Shown here: positions 10,598 to 20,330 of the stretch, piece by piece
How positions within the stretch are numbered: position 1 is the stretch's first letter
Layout of the letters: each line of letters starts with the position of its first letter
NCBI GenBank assembly: GCA_051453625.1
Contig: JBOZIK010000001.1
Coordinates: forward strand, 174,100,945-174,124,848
Source: Welwitschia mirabilis
Taxonomy: Eukaryota > Gnetophyta > Gnetopsida > Welwitschiales
Direction: 5' to 3'
Length of the DNA stretch: 23,904 nt
The notes under the pieces: generated by a model
Told to the model about the DNA's origin: nothing
The model's input: the letters and a program-made list of their open reading frames with translations, nothing else
Databases searched by the model: none
Position numbers and translations under genes: made by a program

Positions 10598-10800
10598 TTA
10601 ATAAGCTAAGATACACTAATTAGGATCCCAATAATGATGTCAAAAATTTATTATAACTTAACTTTTGTAATAAATTATGTCTACGAAATATGTACCTTAG
10701 CTGTTAAGGTAGAGGTAGCAATTTTAAATAAGAAAATAGGGCTTCAATTATATTTTATGTAATTCTAGTTTTCATTCTTTCATAAGGACTACAAAAAAAC
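10598..10800 (+). repeat. Diverged direct repeat, right copy
   Basis: This is the partner of 4015-4210, about 6.58 kb away in the same orientation. The shared landmarks are listed under the left copy. Confidence 0.45.
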
Positions 10801-11900
10801 TTCAATCTTATAATAAATTGATCAAGGTTCTAAAGGTAGATTTGAGTATGAGGGAAACTTAAAAAGTAGTTGAAGAAATAATTTAATTAATTTGACTATC
10901 ATAACTAGATTTCCTAAAGAGAAGTAATCAGTAAGAAAGAAAATGGGGAATTTTAATTATACAAAATTTAATCAACTATAATTAATTATATGGTTATAAA
11001 TTTAAGTATTTCTAAAATTAAATAATAATATAAAATAATGTTAAGGAAAATAATTAATACACATAGAAAAGAAATGTAAGAAATAAGCCTATATTCTATT
11101 TGTTGATAATTGTAGCTATACACTTAAATAGGATTTCTAAAATACTTTAATTAATATAACAAAATTATATGATAATTATCAAATCTAAAACCAATCACAA
11201 TCAAGCTCAAAAAATGTAATCTTAATAGGAATGATAATAATTAAAAGATAATAAAGTGATAGGAGTGATAGATAAAATAAAAGTGTTCTTTCCAGAGTGT
11301 ACAATACAAAAACCTAGTTTGTATGTGATTGTAACATGTAATAATGATAGATTTATATTAAGACCTATTTAGACTATTAGATTCATTACTATAAGTTTTA
11401 CATGTAGGCTTCCAACAAGTATAGAAATGATAAAATTTAGTTTTCAATGGGAACCTATAGTTAGTATTTTTTATCTTTCAAATAATGAATGGTTAATCCC
11501 TTGTTTAGGTTCACTTGAATTCTAGAATAACTTAAAGAAATTGGAAAATCTCATAACAATATAAAATTGCCTACCTGTATTTTACTAGTCATTCATTTAA
11601 TGATGAATTTGAATTTAGCTTTGTAAATTTATCCTTAGCTAGTTTATAAATCTATTTGATTAAATTTCTTTCATGTTCTACCTCAAACATTCATCATGAT
11701 CTTATAATAAACATGAATAAGTATCATTTTCTTGAATCATAATTTTATTTTTTGTTAAGTAAAAGGTGTAATAATATCTTTCTCTATCATGCTAACAACC
11801 AATTTTACTATTAGGCTTCCCTTACTTTACACTTTCATAATAAGAATCAATTTGGTTAAGATACATACTTCAAATAATAATACATTTAGTAATTAGTATA
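10801..11900. other. Non-coding, no gene recognised
   Basis: Very AT-rich sequence with stops in every frame and no RNA gene or element end visible. Confidence 0.55.
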
Positions 11901-12152
11901 CATGTGTTATGCTACCAACTTGCATATATTTGATAGGGTATTTTGAGAGTTTCATAGGATCTTAGATAGAATTATGCTGGATTTTCATGATAATGAAGAT
12001 TTGAGATGAAAGATATAAAAACACAAAATCTCTATGAGATTTTGTAGCATTTAGAGTAGTTCACAATGCTTTCTACTTTTGAGATAAATTTCCTATAAAC
12101 ATTGAGGCTGATGCATTAGATGAACACTTGTAAAATCCTATCATTCACCTCA

Positions 12153-12176
12153 TCATTCAGACAATTGTATGAATGA
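12153..12176. repeat. Near-perfect 24-base palindrome
   Basis: Arms TCATTCA and TGAATGA flank the internal palindrome ACAATTGT. Only positions 8 and 17 break the symmetry. It aligns with 13399-13422 at 18 of 24 positions, and five of the six differences are transitions. Confidence 0.8.
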
Positions 12177-12262
12177 CAAAATAATTAAATCCAATGAGGA
12201 TGATAACTATGATTAATTTGATAGATGACATGAATTATTTATGAGTTAGCATTATCCCCTGT

Positions 12263-12276
12263 ATCATCTGGATGAT
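12263..12276. repeat. Inverted repeat ATCATC-TG-GATGAT
   Basis: Perfect 6-base arms surround a 2-base loop. It belongs to the same motif family as 12153, 13399, 17284, 17382 and 17500. Confidence 0.75.
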
Positions 12277-13013
12277 TAGTAAGATAACATCTATTATAAT
12301 AATTCACTAAACATTCACCTAACTTTCACCACTTTTTTATATGTCTCTTGTGCAACCTTTAAGTTTGTGGCCATGCTTGTTTGTCTATTTTATTATTTGT
12401 GCGTTTATTATTAATAAGTATCAAATTTTCCCTTAAATCCATCTTATCTTTGCTTGCACTAGAAATTCTCATGATAGGAGATTGAAGGGATGAAGATCCA
12501 TCCTTAGTAGTTATAGAGAGATATATTCCTTGTTATTGGGTTGTGCTTCTTCCATTAAGGTGTGGCTATTTTATATCATAGATGTGGTTTAAGATTTAAT
12601 AGAAAGAACTCTTTTTTATTTCCTATGCTTGTTGTTACTTATCCATCATAGTTTATGTTGCTTCTAATTTAATGACAATTTCTTAAATGATATAGGTTAT
12701 GAAGACAACCTTTATTAAGGTTGAGCATTGTTCATTTAGGTGCATTGTTTTTTTCCCTTGCTAGATTAACTTTACATAAGTGTATTGCATTATAATTTTT
12801 TGCATTGTAATTTATTTTTGTTGCTATAATACATAAGTGTTTCTTGCTAAAATTGATTCTCTTTTTTCTAGCCTAGGCCTTTGATAGATTATGACATTTG
12901 GGTTAACTCCTATCTATATTAGTATATTATGTTATGTAAGATATCTATTTTATTTATGAATAATAGGACCTTTTTAAGCATAATGTTCTACATAAATATG
13001 CACTGTAACATTT

Positions 13014-13031
13014 TGGAACCATTACCAAGGA
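13014..13031 (+). promoter_or_regulatory. Primer binding site, tRNA-Asp type, mutated
   Basis: The 18 bases match the 3'-end complement of plant tRNA-Asp, used by Athila/Tat-type elements, at 12 positions. Five of the six differences are G to A. It starts three bases after the likely LTR end (CA at 13009-13010). This places the 5' LTR upstream and the leader and gag downstream. Confidence 0.7.
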
Positions 13032-13270
13032 AGGCTACTTAGAGTTTAAAAGTTGTCATTACTCTAATAAGTATTTTGAATTTTGATTTCGATGCTTACC
13101 TATAGCAACATTATATTTTTATCTATAATAGCATAATTTTTTCTTTTTTACAATGTCAGTTTTCTCTTTTTAAATAAAAGTTTTCTTTCTATTATGTAAT
13201 AAAAAATTTTGTTATCTACTTTATTTTCCAGACAATGTGTGGTAATGACAGCCTCTGTGCCATGAGTTTT

Positions 13271-13300
13271 CTATTTCTATTTCTATTTCTATTTCTATTA
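13271..13300. repeat. Hexamer tandem CTATTT, five units
   Basis: Five consecutive units, the last with one end mismatch. Copy 2 has no such run at the equivalent place (about 17330), so it expanded after the copies separated. Confidence 0.85.
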
Positions 13301-13396
13301 ATTTTTTTAGGGTTTTTCATTATTTCCTTTATCATCAATTTTTCATTTCTACTTTTTACTTTTTTTTGTGATTTCTATGTTTTTGTCATCTAAACT

Positions 13397-13422
13397 ATTA
13401 TTCGGACAACTACAAGAATGAT
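13397..13422. repeat. Imperfect hairpin motif in leader, copy 1
   Basis: Arms ATTATTC and GAATGAT pair over seven positions with one wobble around a 12-base loop. The copy 2 equivalent is 17500-17526. It is also related to the LTR palindrome at 12153. Confidence 0.7.
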
Positions 13423-13449
13423 ACTCTATGTATCTGATATTGAGCATAC

Positions 13450-15060
13450 ATGGTAAAATCTAGTAAGAAATAAACATACTAGAGAGAGTTGCTATTTATT
13501 AAGGAAAATATCCAAGAGGATTTAATTCATCTAGAAAATAACTCAGGTAAGTACAACAAAGGTATGAAAAATTTAGAAATTTCTGCAATATCTGCTTTCA
13601 TTTATTTAGAGTTTGATTTTGTTGAAGAAAATTTTTCAGATGATTGTATAGATAAGAGTTTTTCATTTCTAACCATGTCTACCTTGTTATAGAAACAAAA
13701 GAAACCTATGTCATCAAATCCACCTCTTATCATTGAAATGCTTACAACCACACCTACTTAAAATAATGTTCACGTCATCCTTAGAGATCTCATTACAAAT
13801 AAGAAATGTAAAATCCAAAACCCTGTTTGACTTATCTCTTGGTGATGATGTTAAGCTAAGAAACGTAAATGCATATCCTACTTTTAGTGGTGAACCCAAT
13901 GAAGATCCCTTACAACACATCACTGCCATTGAATAATTAGTCCTTACTTTTGGAAATGGTAAAAAATGCATAAGTAACAGAATTTACATGATCATCTTCT
14001 TCATCATTTTAAAAGATAAGGCTAAACTATGATTAAGAATGATTCCTTACAAAAGCTTAAAATCTTAGAGTTAAGTTCAAAAAGCTTTTATCATAAGATT
14101 TATGAGTAAAACCACTATCCAAAGAAATAAGAAAAAAATTATCAACTTCCAATAAATGCCTAATGAAGACTATGCCTCTATGTATAAAAGATTTTTTTAT
14201 TACTTTATATTCAAATCCTATAGATGCCTTTTCATACATAGAACTGGTAGACTACTTTTATAGTGGATTAAATAGTCACATAAAGGAACTAGTAGACTTT
14301 TTGTATGGAGGTAATTTATTAAATCAAACCTTAGAAAATGCTTAAAAAGTGTTGAAATAATTGGAAGAAGTAAGTCAAAGATGGCCTAAACCTTCACCTA
14401 GATAAAACCAAATCGTAGGCCAAATTGTTAAAGACCTTAAGGAGGTAAAACATGAAAAAAATGAAATAAGAATAAAAAAATAATCAAACAATGTCATAAA
14501 GGATTTCATATCAATCTTAGAAAAGTACACTCAAATAATTCTATATGCTAAGGTGATAAAAAAAAGAATAAAGTTGTAGGTCCTATGTATAATTTCTTTG
14601 AGGATAGTTATCATGTTATCAAATAATATCCTTTGCTTCCAAATTACAAAGAGAGAATTTATGAGAAAGTATGTGCTTTCAACTATAGATCTTTAAACTA
14701 CAATCAAAATCAAAATAAAAGAAAAATTCAAAATCACAACAACTTTTAACCTTAGATGAATGAATAATCCAACTTTAAAAAAATTTCAAATAAACCATTT
14801 AACTTCCAACCATTTAACAAGAGATTTAAGATTATGAACTTTTAATCTAACAACTCAAATAACCTAGTAAGCTCATCTAACTCCCAAAACCAAAGTGATC
14901 CTCTTAAAAATTTTATTGAGAAATTAAAAAGATTATAAAAAAAGACCAAATCAAAAATTGAAAAGAAAAACTCCAACATTAGAAATCTTGTAAGTATTTT
15001 ACAATAAACTATGCTTACTAACTAAGGACCACAAGGGTTTCTTGCCACTCAACCTTTACC
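13450..15060 (+). pseudogene. gag: Gypsy gag, copy 1, decayed
   Basis: Gag forms the particle that packages element RNA. The likely start is ATG at 13450 (MVKSSKK), which lines up with copy 2. The frame then gives KENIQEDLIHLENNSGKYN, DVKLRNVNAYPTFSGEPNED and QHITAIE. The capsid-like part has a stop (14030-14032) where copy 2 has Trp, then FSKS... decays until GLNSHIKELVDFLYGGNLLN at about 14264-14326. The knuckle region near 14588-14629 keeps its spacing but all three Cys positions are Tyr, Phe and Tyr. An Asn/Gln-rich tail follows to about 15060. Stops mostly correspond to Trp or Gln codons in copy 2. Confidence 0.82.
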
Positions 15061-15439
15061 AAACCTAAAAAAAGTTAGAAAAGATTGTAATATGGTAATA
15101 AGAAGTGGTAATGACATAACTCCTCTCACCTATAAAGCTTCAATATCACAAAGTAATAAAAATGATAAAGAAGAGGACATAAAGATCTTATAAAATCATT
15201 TTTTCCCTTCTCCATTAAGCAACCAAAAAACTCTTTACATAAGAAACCTACCACTCCATGGCTTCATAGCCTAAACATAAATCCTATTTTTGATGATCAT
15301 CTAAAAGCCTTAACGCAAAATGTAAGCATTAACTTACCATTTTGGAAACTTTTATAAGATAACCTAAAATATTCTAAGTTATGAAAAGACCTGATTAAGA
15401 AGAAACAAAAACATACCATCCCTAGCAAAATCTTCCTAG

Positions 15440-15905
15440 CTTAATCTGTTAACAACTTAGTTTACCAAAAAGGTCCAAAGTTTAAAGATCTAGAAGTAGT
15501 AACTATGAGTATCACTTTAGAAGAAAATGGTAGAATTAAGAAAGACTTGATTGATATTGGAACTAGTGTTAACATAATGCCTTTGCATATTTATTAGAGA
15601 CTTGAGCTAAAAGAAAGAATAGAACCTACATAGATTGTTTTAAGACTAGTTGATGCTTTTATAAAGAAACTATTAGGTGTGATTAAGGATTTGGTTATTT
15701 AGATAGAAGAAACTATCTATTCTATTGATATTGTAATTATCGAAGTTAAGTATAATAGTAGATATCCTTTACTTCTAGATAGAGCTTTCTATGCAATAGC
15801 CCACTATATTATACATATAAGAACTAATTTGATGGAGTTTCATTTTGGAAATTAAAAGTTTTCAATGAGAGTTTTTAATGTTACTAAAAAATATTTAGAA
15901 AAAAT
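15440..15905 (+). pseudogene. Gypsy aspartic protease, copy 1, decayed
   Basis: The frame reads VTMSITLEENGRIKKDLI, then the active-site loop DIGTS at 15553-15567, then VNIMPLHIY. Retroviral-type proteases carry D-T/S-G-A at this site. Here Asp and Gly are kept and Ala has become Thr by a G-to-A change. Further on come LGVIKDLVI and YPLLLDRAFYAIAHYIIHI, matching the flap and the LLGRPF-type block. Stops at TAG codons interrupt it. The stretch before it (15060-15440) links gag to protease and has no named domain. Confidence 0.8.
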
Positions 15906-16229
15906 TTGAGTGTGGAGGAAGAAATCAACCCAATCTTATTTTCATAGTACTATCCACTTGAGGAAAGATGATTTATGCTTTACAAACCAACATTGTTTTA
16001 TGACCAAATGAAAGTAGATAACTTGTATTATTTTAAAGATCAACTTTATTTTGACCATTTAAAAACTAATGTTTTAATCTAGAGAGTAGAGAGTCTGAGT
16101 TTATCAACTGCATAGAAAATCAAGATTTTAGAAGATATCAGATTTTCTTTTTCGAGGGTGATCATTCACTACTGATGTTTAGATGATAGTTTAAGATGAT
16201 AGTCTATTTTCCTAAGAATGTTTTAGAAC
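15906..16229 (+). other. Protease-RT linker, copy 1
   Basis: Decayed coding sequence without a nameable domain, collinear with 19990-20330 in copy 2. Short readable pieces such as YFDHLKTNVLI remain. Confidence 0.5.
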
Positions 16230-17095
16230 ATAAAAATCTAAACTTAATTTTGAACCTAAAACCTTTAGATAGTGGACTGAAATACATTTTTTCAAATAGT
16301 GAACTGAACAAATCTTTGATCATTAATAAAAATCTTATCTCTTAACAAGAATCAAGTCTAGTCTCTCTTTTGTAATCTAAGTTAAATGCATTTTCTTAGT
16401 TCCATAACAATTTGATACACATTCTTAATTTGATTATTTAACATAAAATATACCTTAAATAAAATGCTAAACTTATGAGGTAACCTTAATGTAGATTTAA
16501 TCCATTCCTTAAATAATTTATTAAAGATAAGATCATAAAATTAATGGATGTTTAAATCATTTATTCAATTACTTATAGTAAATTGGTTAGCCCCTTAATA
16601 GTAGTTCATAAAAAAGATAGGAAATGAAGAATGTGCATAAACTTTAAAAAACTAAATGAGGTAACTAAAAATGATCATTGTTATTTACCTTTTCTTAACT
16701 AAATTCTTGCTAAGATTCAGGGTCATGCTTTTTACTACTTTCTTGATAGTTATAGCAGTTACTACTAGGTTTGCATTACTAGTAAGAACCAAGTCAAAAT
16801 CACTTTTATTTCCTATTTTGGTACTTTTGCTTTTAGATGCATGCCTTTCAGACTTTGTAATACTCTTAGAACTTTTTAGTATACTAAATGGAAATTTTTA
16901 CTAATATACTTAAGGATTCTATTGATATTTTTATGAATGACTTCTCTATTTATGCTAAAACTTTTGAACAAGTTTTAGATCGATTAGAGAAAGTACTTAA
17001 TGGTTGTATTTCTAGTGGCCTACTAACTTGAGTTGTAAAAAAGAGTTTATTTATTATTATAAGTAGACTTGTTTTAGATCACCATATCTCAAAAT
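16230..17095 (+). pseudogene. Gypsy reverse transcriptase, copy 1, decayed and truncated
   Basis: An N-terminal region with SGLKYIF-type wording leads to DKIIKLMDV (about 16530) and SPLIVVHKKDRK, then MCINFKKLNEVTKNDH. Motif A reads HAFYYFLDSYSSYY, with the catalytic Asp at 16745-16747 kept and nearby Gly codons changed to Ser. The next block is VCITSKNQVKITFISYFGTF. Motif C reads FMNDF at 16930-16944, where the family has two aspartates, so the first is now Asn by GAT to AAT. It continues with SIYAKTFEQVLDRLEKVLNG and ends at the gap. The equivalent catalytic pair in copy 2 is intact. Confidence 0.88.
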
Positions 17096-17195
17096 NNNNN
17101 NNNNNNNNNNNNNNNNNNNNNNNNNNNNNNNNNNNNNNNNNNNNNNNNNNNNNNNNNNNNNNNNNNNNNNNNNNNNNNNNNNNNNNNNNNNNNNN
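17096..17195. other. Assembly gap, 100 N
   Basis: Placeholder gap between the RT of copy 1 and the leader of copy 2. The missing sequence could include RNase H and integrase of copy 1 and one or two LTRs. Confidence 0.99.
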
Positions 17196-17283
17196 TAGCA
17201 TTGTATGTTTAGTTATAGTAGAATAGGTTTTTTTTTGTACTTTCTATTTTTGCATTCCAAAATAAATACTTTATTGTCTACTT

Positions 17284-17299
17284 CATCATCCAGATGATG
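17284..17299. repeat. Inverted repeat CATCATC-CA-GATGATG
   Basis: Perfect 7-base arms with a 2-base loop, just before the conserved GCCTCTGTGCC block. The copy 1 equivalent (about 13222-13237) is too mutated to pair well. Confidence 0.8.
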
Positions 17300-17381
17300 T
17301 GAAATGATGATAGCCTCTGTGCCTTAAGTTTTTTAGTTTTTCACTTTCTTAAAAACTTTAATGATTTTTCTATCATTCCCT

Positions 17382-17409
17382 CTATCATCCAGATGGCCTA
17401 GGAGGATAG
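17382..17409. repeat. Hairpin motif, 9-base arms
   Basis: CTATCATCC and GGAGGATAG pair at eight of nine positions around a 10-base loop. Confidence 0.75.
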
Positions 17410-17499
17410 TAGTCATTTTTTTCCATCTTCTGTATCTTTTATTTTACATCTTTATTTTTTATGTTTTTTTTGTGTTTTCTATGTTTCTATTTTTAGACT

Positions 17500-17526
17500 A
17501 TCCTTTAGATGACCATAGGGATGATG
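17500..17526. repeat. Hairpin motif before gag, copy 2
   Basis: Imperfect arms (ATCCT with GGGAT) at the same place relative to gag as 13397-13422 in copy 1. Nearly all differences between the two are transitions. Confidence 0.65.
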
Positions 17527-17562
17527 TGCATTAAATATTAAAATTAAGCATGCTAGGACATA

Positions 17563-19080
17563 ATAAAATTTGGTAAGAAATAAAAATATCAGAGAGAATG
17601 GCTATTCATAGAGGAAAACATCCAAGAAGATTTGATTAACTTTAAATTTAATTTATGTACCTATAACAAAGATATACAAAGTTTAAATGTTCCAAAAATT
17701 TGTACATTTATTTCTTTAGAGTCTAATTCTATAAAAGAAAATTTCTCAGAAGATTGTTTCAATGATAGTTTTCAATTTTAAAAATGTTTATCTCATCATA
17801 AAAGTAAAAGTAAACTGCTTCACATAATCCACTCCTTGTCATTAGAACCCTTATGACTAGAGCTATTAAACATAATGCTAATGCCATTCTTAGAGAACTA
17901 ATTACTAATAAAAAATATGAAATCCAAACCTCTTTTGATTTACCTCCTAATGATAATGTTAAGCTTAGAAATCTAAATGCTTATTTTATTTTTAATGATG
18001 AACATGATGAAGATGCTTTACAACACATTACCAACATTGAATAGTTAGTGCTTACTTCAAAAACAATAAGAAAAGAATAAGTGATAGAACGTACATGGCT
18101 ATTTTTCTAATTACTTTAAAAGGTAAAGCTAAACTATGGTTAAGAACAATTCCTCATGAAAATTTAAAATCATGGAGTCAAGTTCAAAAAGCTTTCATTA
18201 AGAGATTCATGAGTGAAAATATCATTAGAAAATGAAAGAAAGACATAATCAACTTCCAACAATAGCCTAATGAAGATTATACCTCTACGTATGAGAGATT
18301 ATTTATTGTTTTACATTAAAGCCCTGTAGATGATTTTTCTTAAGACAAATTGATAAACTACTTTAATGGTGGACTAAACAGTCAAATAAAACAACTAGTT
18401 GATTTATCATATGGAGGAAATTTGTTGAATCATACTTTAGAAAATGCTTAAAAGTATTGGAAGAGTTGGTGGAAGTAAGTAAGATTTGTCCTAAACCTCA
18501 TTTAAAGAAAATTGAACTATAGGTTAAAATCATTAAAGCTCTGAAAGAGGATAAGCAAGAAAAATAAGAAACAATAACTAAAAATAAACTAATAAATGTC
18601 ATTAAGGATTTAATCTCAACTTTAGAAAAATATACTTAAATGACTTTAGATGTAAAGGTGGTAATATAGAAGAGTGTAGTTCTATCTCAAACTTGTGATT
18701 TATGTCAAGATAACTATAATGTTACAAAAGAGTGTCCTTTATTACCTACATGCAAACAAAGAATCTATGAAGAAGTGTGTGCCTTTAATCAAAGGTCTTC
18801 AAAATTTAACCAAAACTAAAATCAAAATAAAATCCAAAATCACAATAATTTTTAACCTAGAATGAATAGACAATCCAACTTTAAAAATATTTAAATAAAT
18901 CGTCCTAATTTCCAACCATTTAAAAAGAGATTTAAGAACATAAATTTCCAATCAAACAAGTAAGCTCATATAACTCATAAAACCAAGGTGATTAACTTAG
19001 AAATTCCATTAATGAATTGAGAAAAACACAAGAAAGAACAAACTCCAACATTGAAAATCTTGTGAGTATTCTGTAATAAA
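17563..19080 (+). pseudogene. gag: Gypsy gag, copy 2, decayed
   Basis: The codon aligned to the copy 1 start is ATA at 17563-17565, so the start is lost. The frame then reads EENIQEDLINFKFNLCTYN. A later frame carries AILRELITNKKYEIQTSFDL, VKLRNLNAYFIF and QHITNIE. The capsid-like domain is better kept than in copy 1. It reads AKLWLRTIPHENLKSWSQVQ (18131 on), INYFNGGLNSQIKQLVDL and YGGNLLNHTLENA. The zinc knuckle at 18694-18735 reads CDLCQDNYNVTKEC with all three Cys, while the expected His is Tyr. An Asn/Gln-rich tail follows. Stops at 18238 and 18247 sit where copy 1 has sense codons. Confidence 0.85.
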
Positions 19081-19539
19081 CCATACTTGATAAACAAAGA
19101 ACATAAGGGTCATTTGCAACTCATTCTTTATCAAATTTAAATGAAGTTAAGAAAGATGTAAGGTGGTGATAGGAAGTGAAAATGAAATAACACCTCCTAC
19201 CCATGAGGCTTCAACATCTCAAAGTGATAAAAATGATGAAGAAAAAATATAAAAATTTTAAAAAATTATTCCTTCCCTTTTCCTTTAAGTAACAAGAAGA
19301 AAAATTCTTCTTATAAGAAACTTGCTACTCCTTGAATTGATAGATTGAACACAAATCCTACCTTTGATGATAATTTAAAAGCCTTAATGTAAAATGTGAG
19401 TATTAACTTATCATTTTAGAAATCATTTTAGAAACTTTTTTATAAGAACACTAAGTATTCTAAGTTGTGGAAAGACCTAATTAGAAGGAAAAAAAATGAA
19501 CCATTCTTAGAAAAGTCTTTCTAACTCAATCCATGAATA

Positions 19540-19990
19540 ACTTAGATTTATAAAAATGTTTAAAGTTTAAAGATCTAGGAGCAGTAACTATTAGTATAAC
19601 TTTAGATGAAAATAGAAGGATCAAGAAAGTCTCAATTGATATTAGAGCTAGTATCAATATTATGTCCTTACATATTTATCAACAACTTGGGTTGGAAAAT
19701 ATAATAGAGTCCATAAGAACTATCTTAAAATTGGCTAATACATCTATTAAGAAATATTTAGGTGTGATTTAGGATTTAGTTATTTAGATCAAAGAATCAT
19801 TCTACCCCATTAATGTTGTTATGCTAGAAGTTGAACATAACAATGATTTCCCTTTACTTTTAGGTAGATCTTTTTGTGCAACCACCCATTGTATTATAGA
19901 TATAAAATTAGGTTTGATGGAGTGTCATTTAGAAAATAATAAGTTTTCAATAAGAGTGTTTGATACAACTAAAAAAATATTTAGGTAATG
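19540..19990 (+). pseudogene. Gypsy aspartic protease, copy 2, decayed
   Basis: The frame reads ISITLDENRRIKKVSIDI, with the active-site loop DIRAS at 19638-19652. The conserved Gly is Arg through GGA to AGA, while Ala is kept, the reverse of copy 1. Then come INIMSLHIYQQLGLEN, SIKKYLGVI, FPLLLGRSFCATTHCIIDI and GLMECHLENNKFSIRVFD. The protease would cut the Gag-Pol polyprotein. The Gly loss alone should abolish activity. The region 19080-19540 is a decayed gag-protease linker. Confidence 0.83.
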
Positions 19991-20330
19991 ATTTAAGTGT
20001 GGAAGAATAAATGAATTCAACTCTATTTTATAGCACCATCCACTTAAATAGAGATTATTAATGTTTCATAAATTAATTTTATTTGATGATTAATCAAAAG
20101 TAGATAACTTAATAATTTTTGATGGATTAACTTGATTTTGATCATTTAAAAATTGATTATTTTGATCTAGAGGATAGGAAGATTGATTCTTTAAACTATG
20201 TAGAAGTATGAGATTTGAGTATAAATGAGATTTTATATTTTGAGGATGGTCATCTACTACTAACATCCAAATAAAAGTCTGATATGACAATGAATTTTTC
20301 TAAAAATTTAACAAAAAATTCAAATATGAA
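19991..20330 (+). other. Protease-RT linker, copy 2
   Basis: Decayed coding sequence without a nameable domain. The open stretch on the minus strand at 20090-20290 is antisense to this and has no recognisable content. Confidence 0.5.

Larger units (their letters stand above)
11901..13010 (+). repeat. Probable 5' LTR of gypsy copy 1 (left end unknown)
   Basis: The right end is set by the primer binding site: bases before 13011 end in GTAACA, and LTRs normally end in CA. Two inverted-repeat motifs of the family also found in the downstream leader lie here (12153-12176 and 12263-12276). No matching 3' LTR is available in the window, so the left end at 11901 is only a placeholder. There is no coding content. 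Confidence 0.45.
13032..13449 (+). other. 5' leader of gypsy copy 1
   Basis: Non-coding region between the primer site and gag, collinear with 17196-17562 in copy 2. A stretch around GCCTCTGTGCC (13251-13261) is the best conserved. It holds a CTATTT hexamer run and one inverted-repeat motif. Confidence 0.7.
13011..17095 (+). mobile_element. Ty3/gypsy (Athila/Tat-like) element, copy 1, internal part
   Basis: The order is primer binding site, leader, gag, protease and RT on the plus strand, as in Ty3/gypsy elements. The gag domain (a FxxGLN...GGNLLNxT pattern) and the RT wording resemble Athila/Tat-type elements. The copy is cut by a 100-N gap just after the RT, so RNase H, integrase and the 3' LTR are not seen. 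Every frame has stops, so it is inactive. Confidence 0.85.
17196..17562 (+). other. 5' leader of gypsy copy 2
   Basis: Non-coding, aligned with 13100-13449. The block GCCTCTGTGCC is shared exactly. It contains three inverted-repeat motifs, listed separately. Confidence 0.7.

Noticed and set aside
13714-13971. 85-residue open frame on the minus strand
   Set aside because: It is the shadow of gag copy 1, whose plus-strand frame matches copy 2.
16671-16904. 77-residue hydrophobic frame that looks like a membrane protein
   Set aside because: It is a shifted reading of the gypsy RT; the true frame gives the FYYFLD motif and collinear blocks of copy 2.
12151-17526. Inverted repeats as a CRISPR array or MITE termini
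   Set aside because: Spacing is irregular, there are no uniform spacers or cas genes, and the motifs recur at the same places in two gypsy copies, so they belong to the element.
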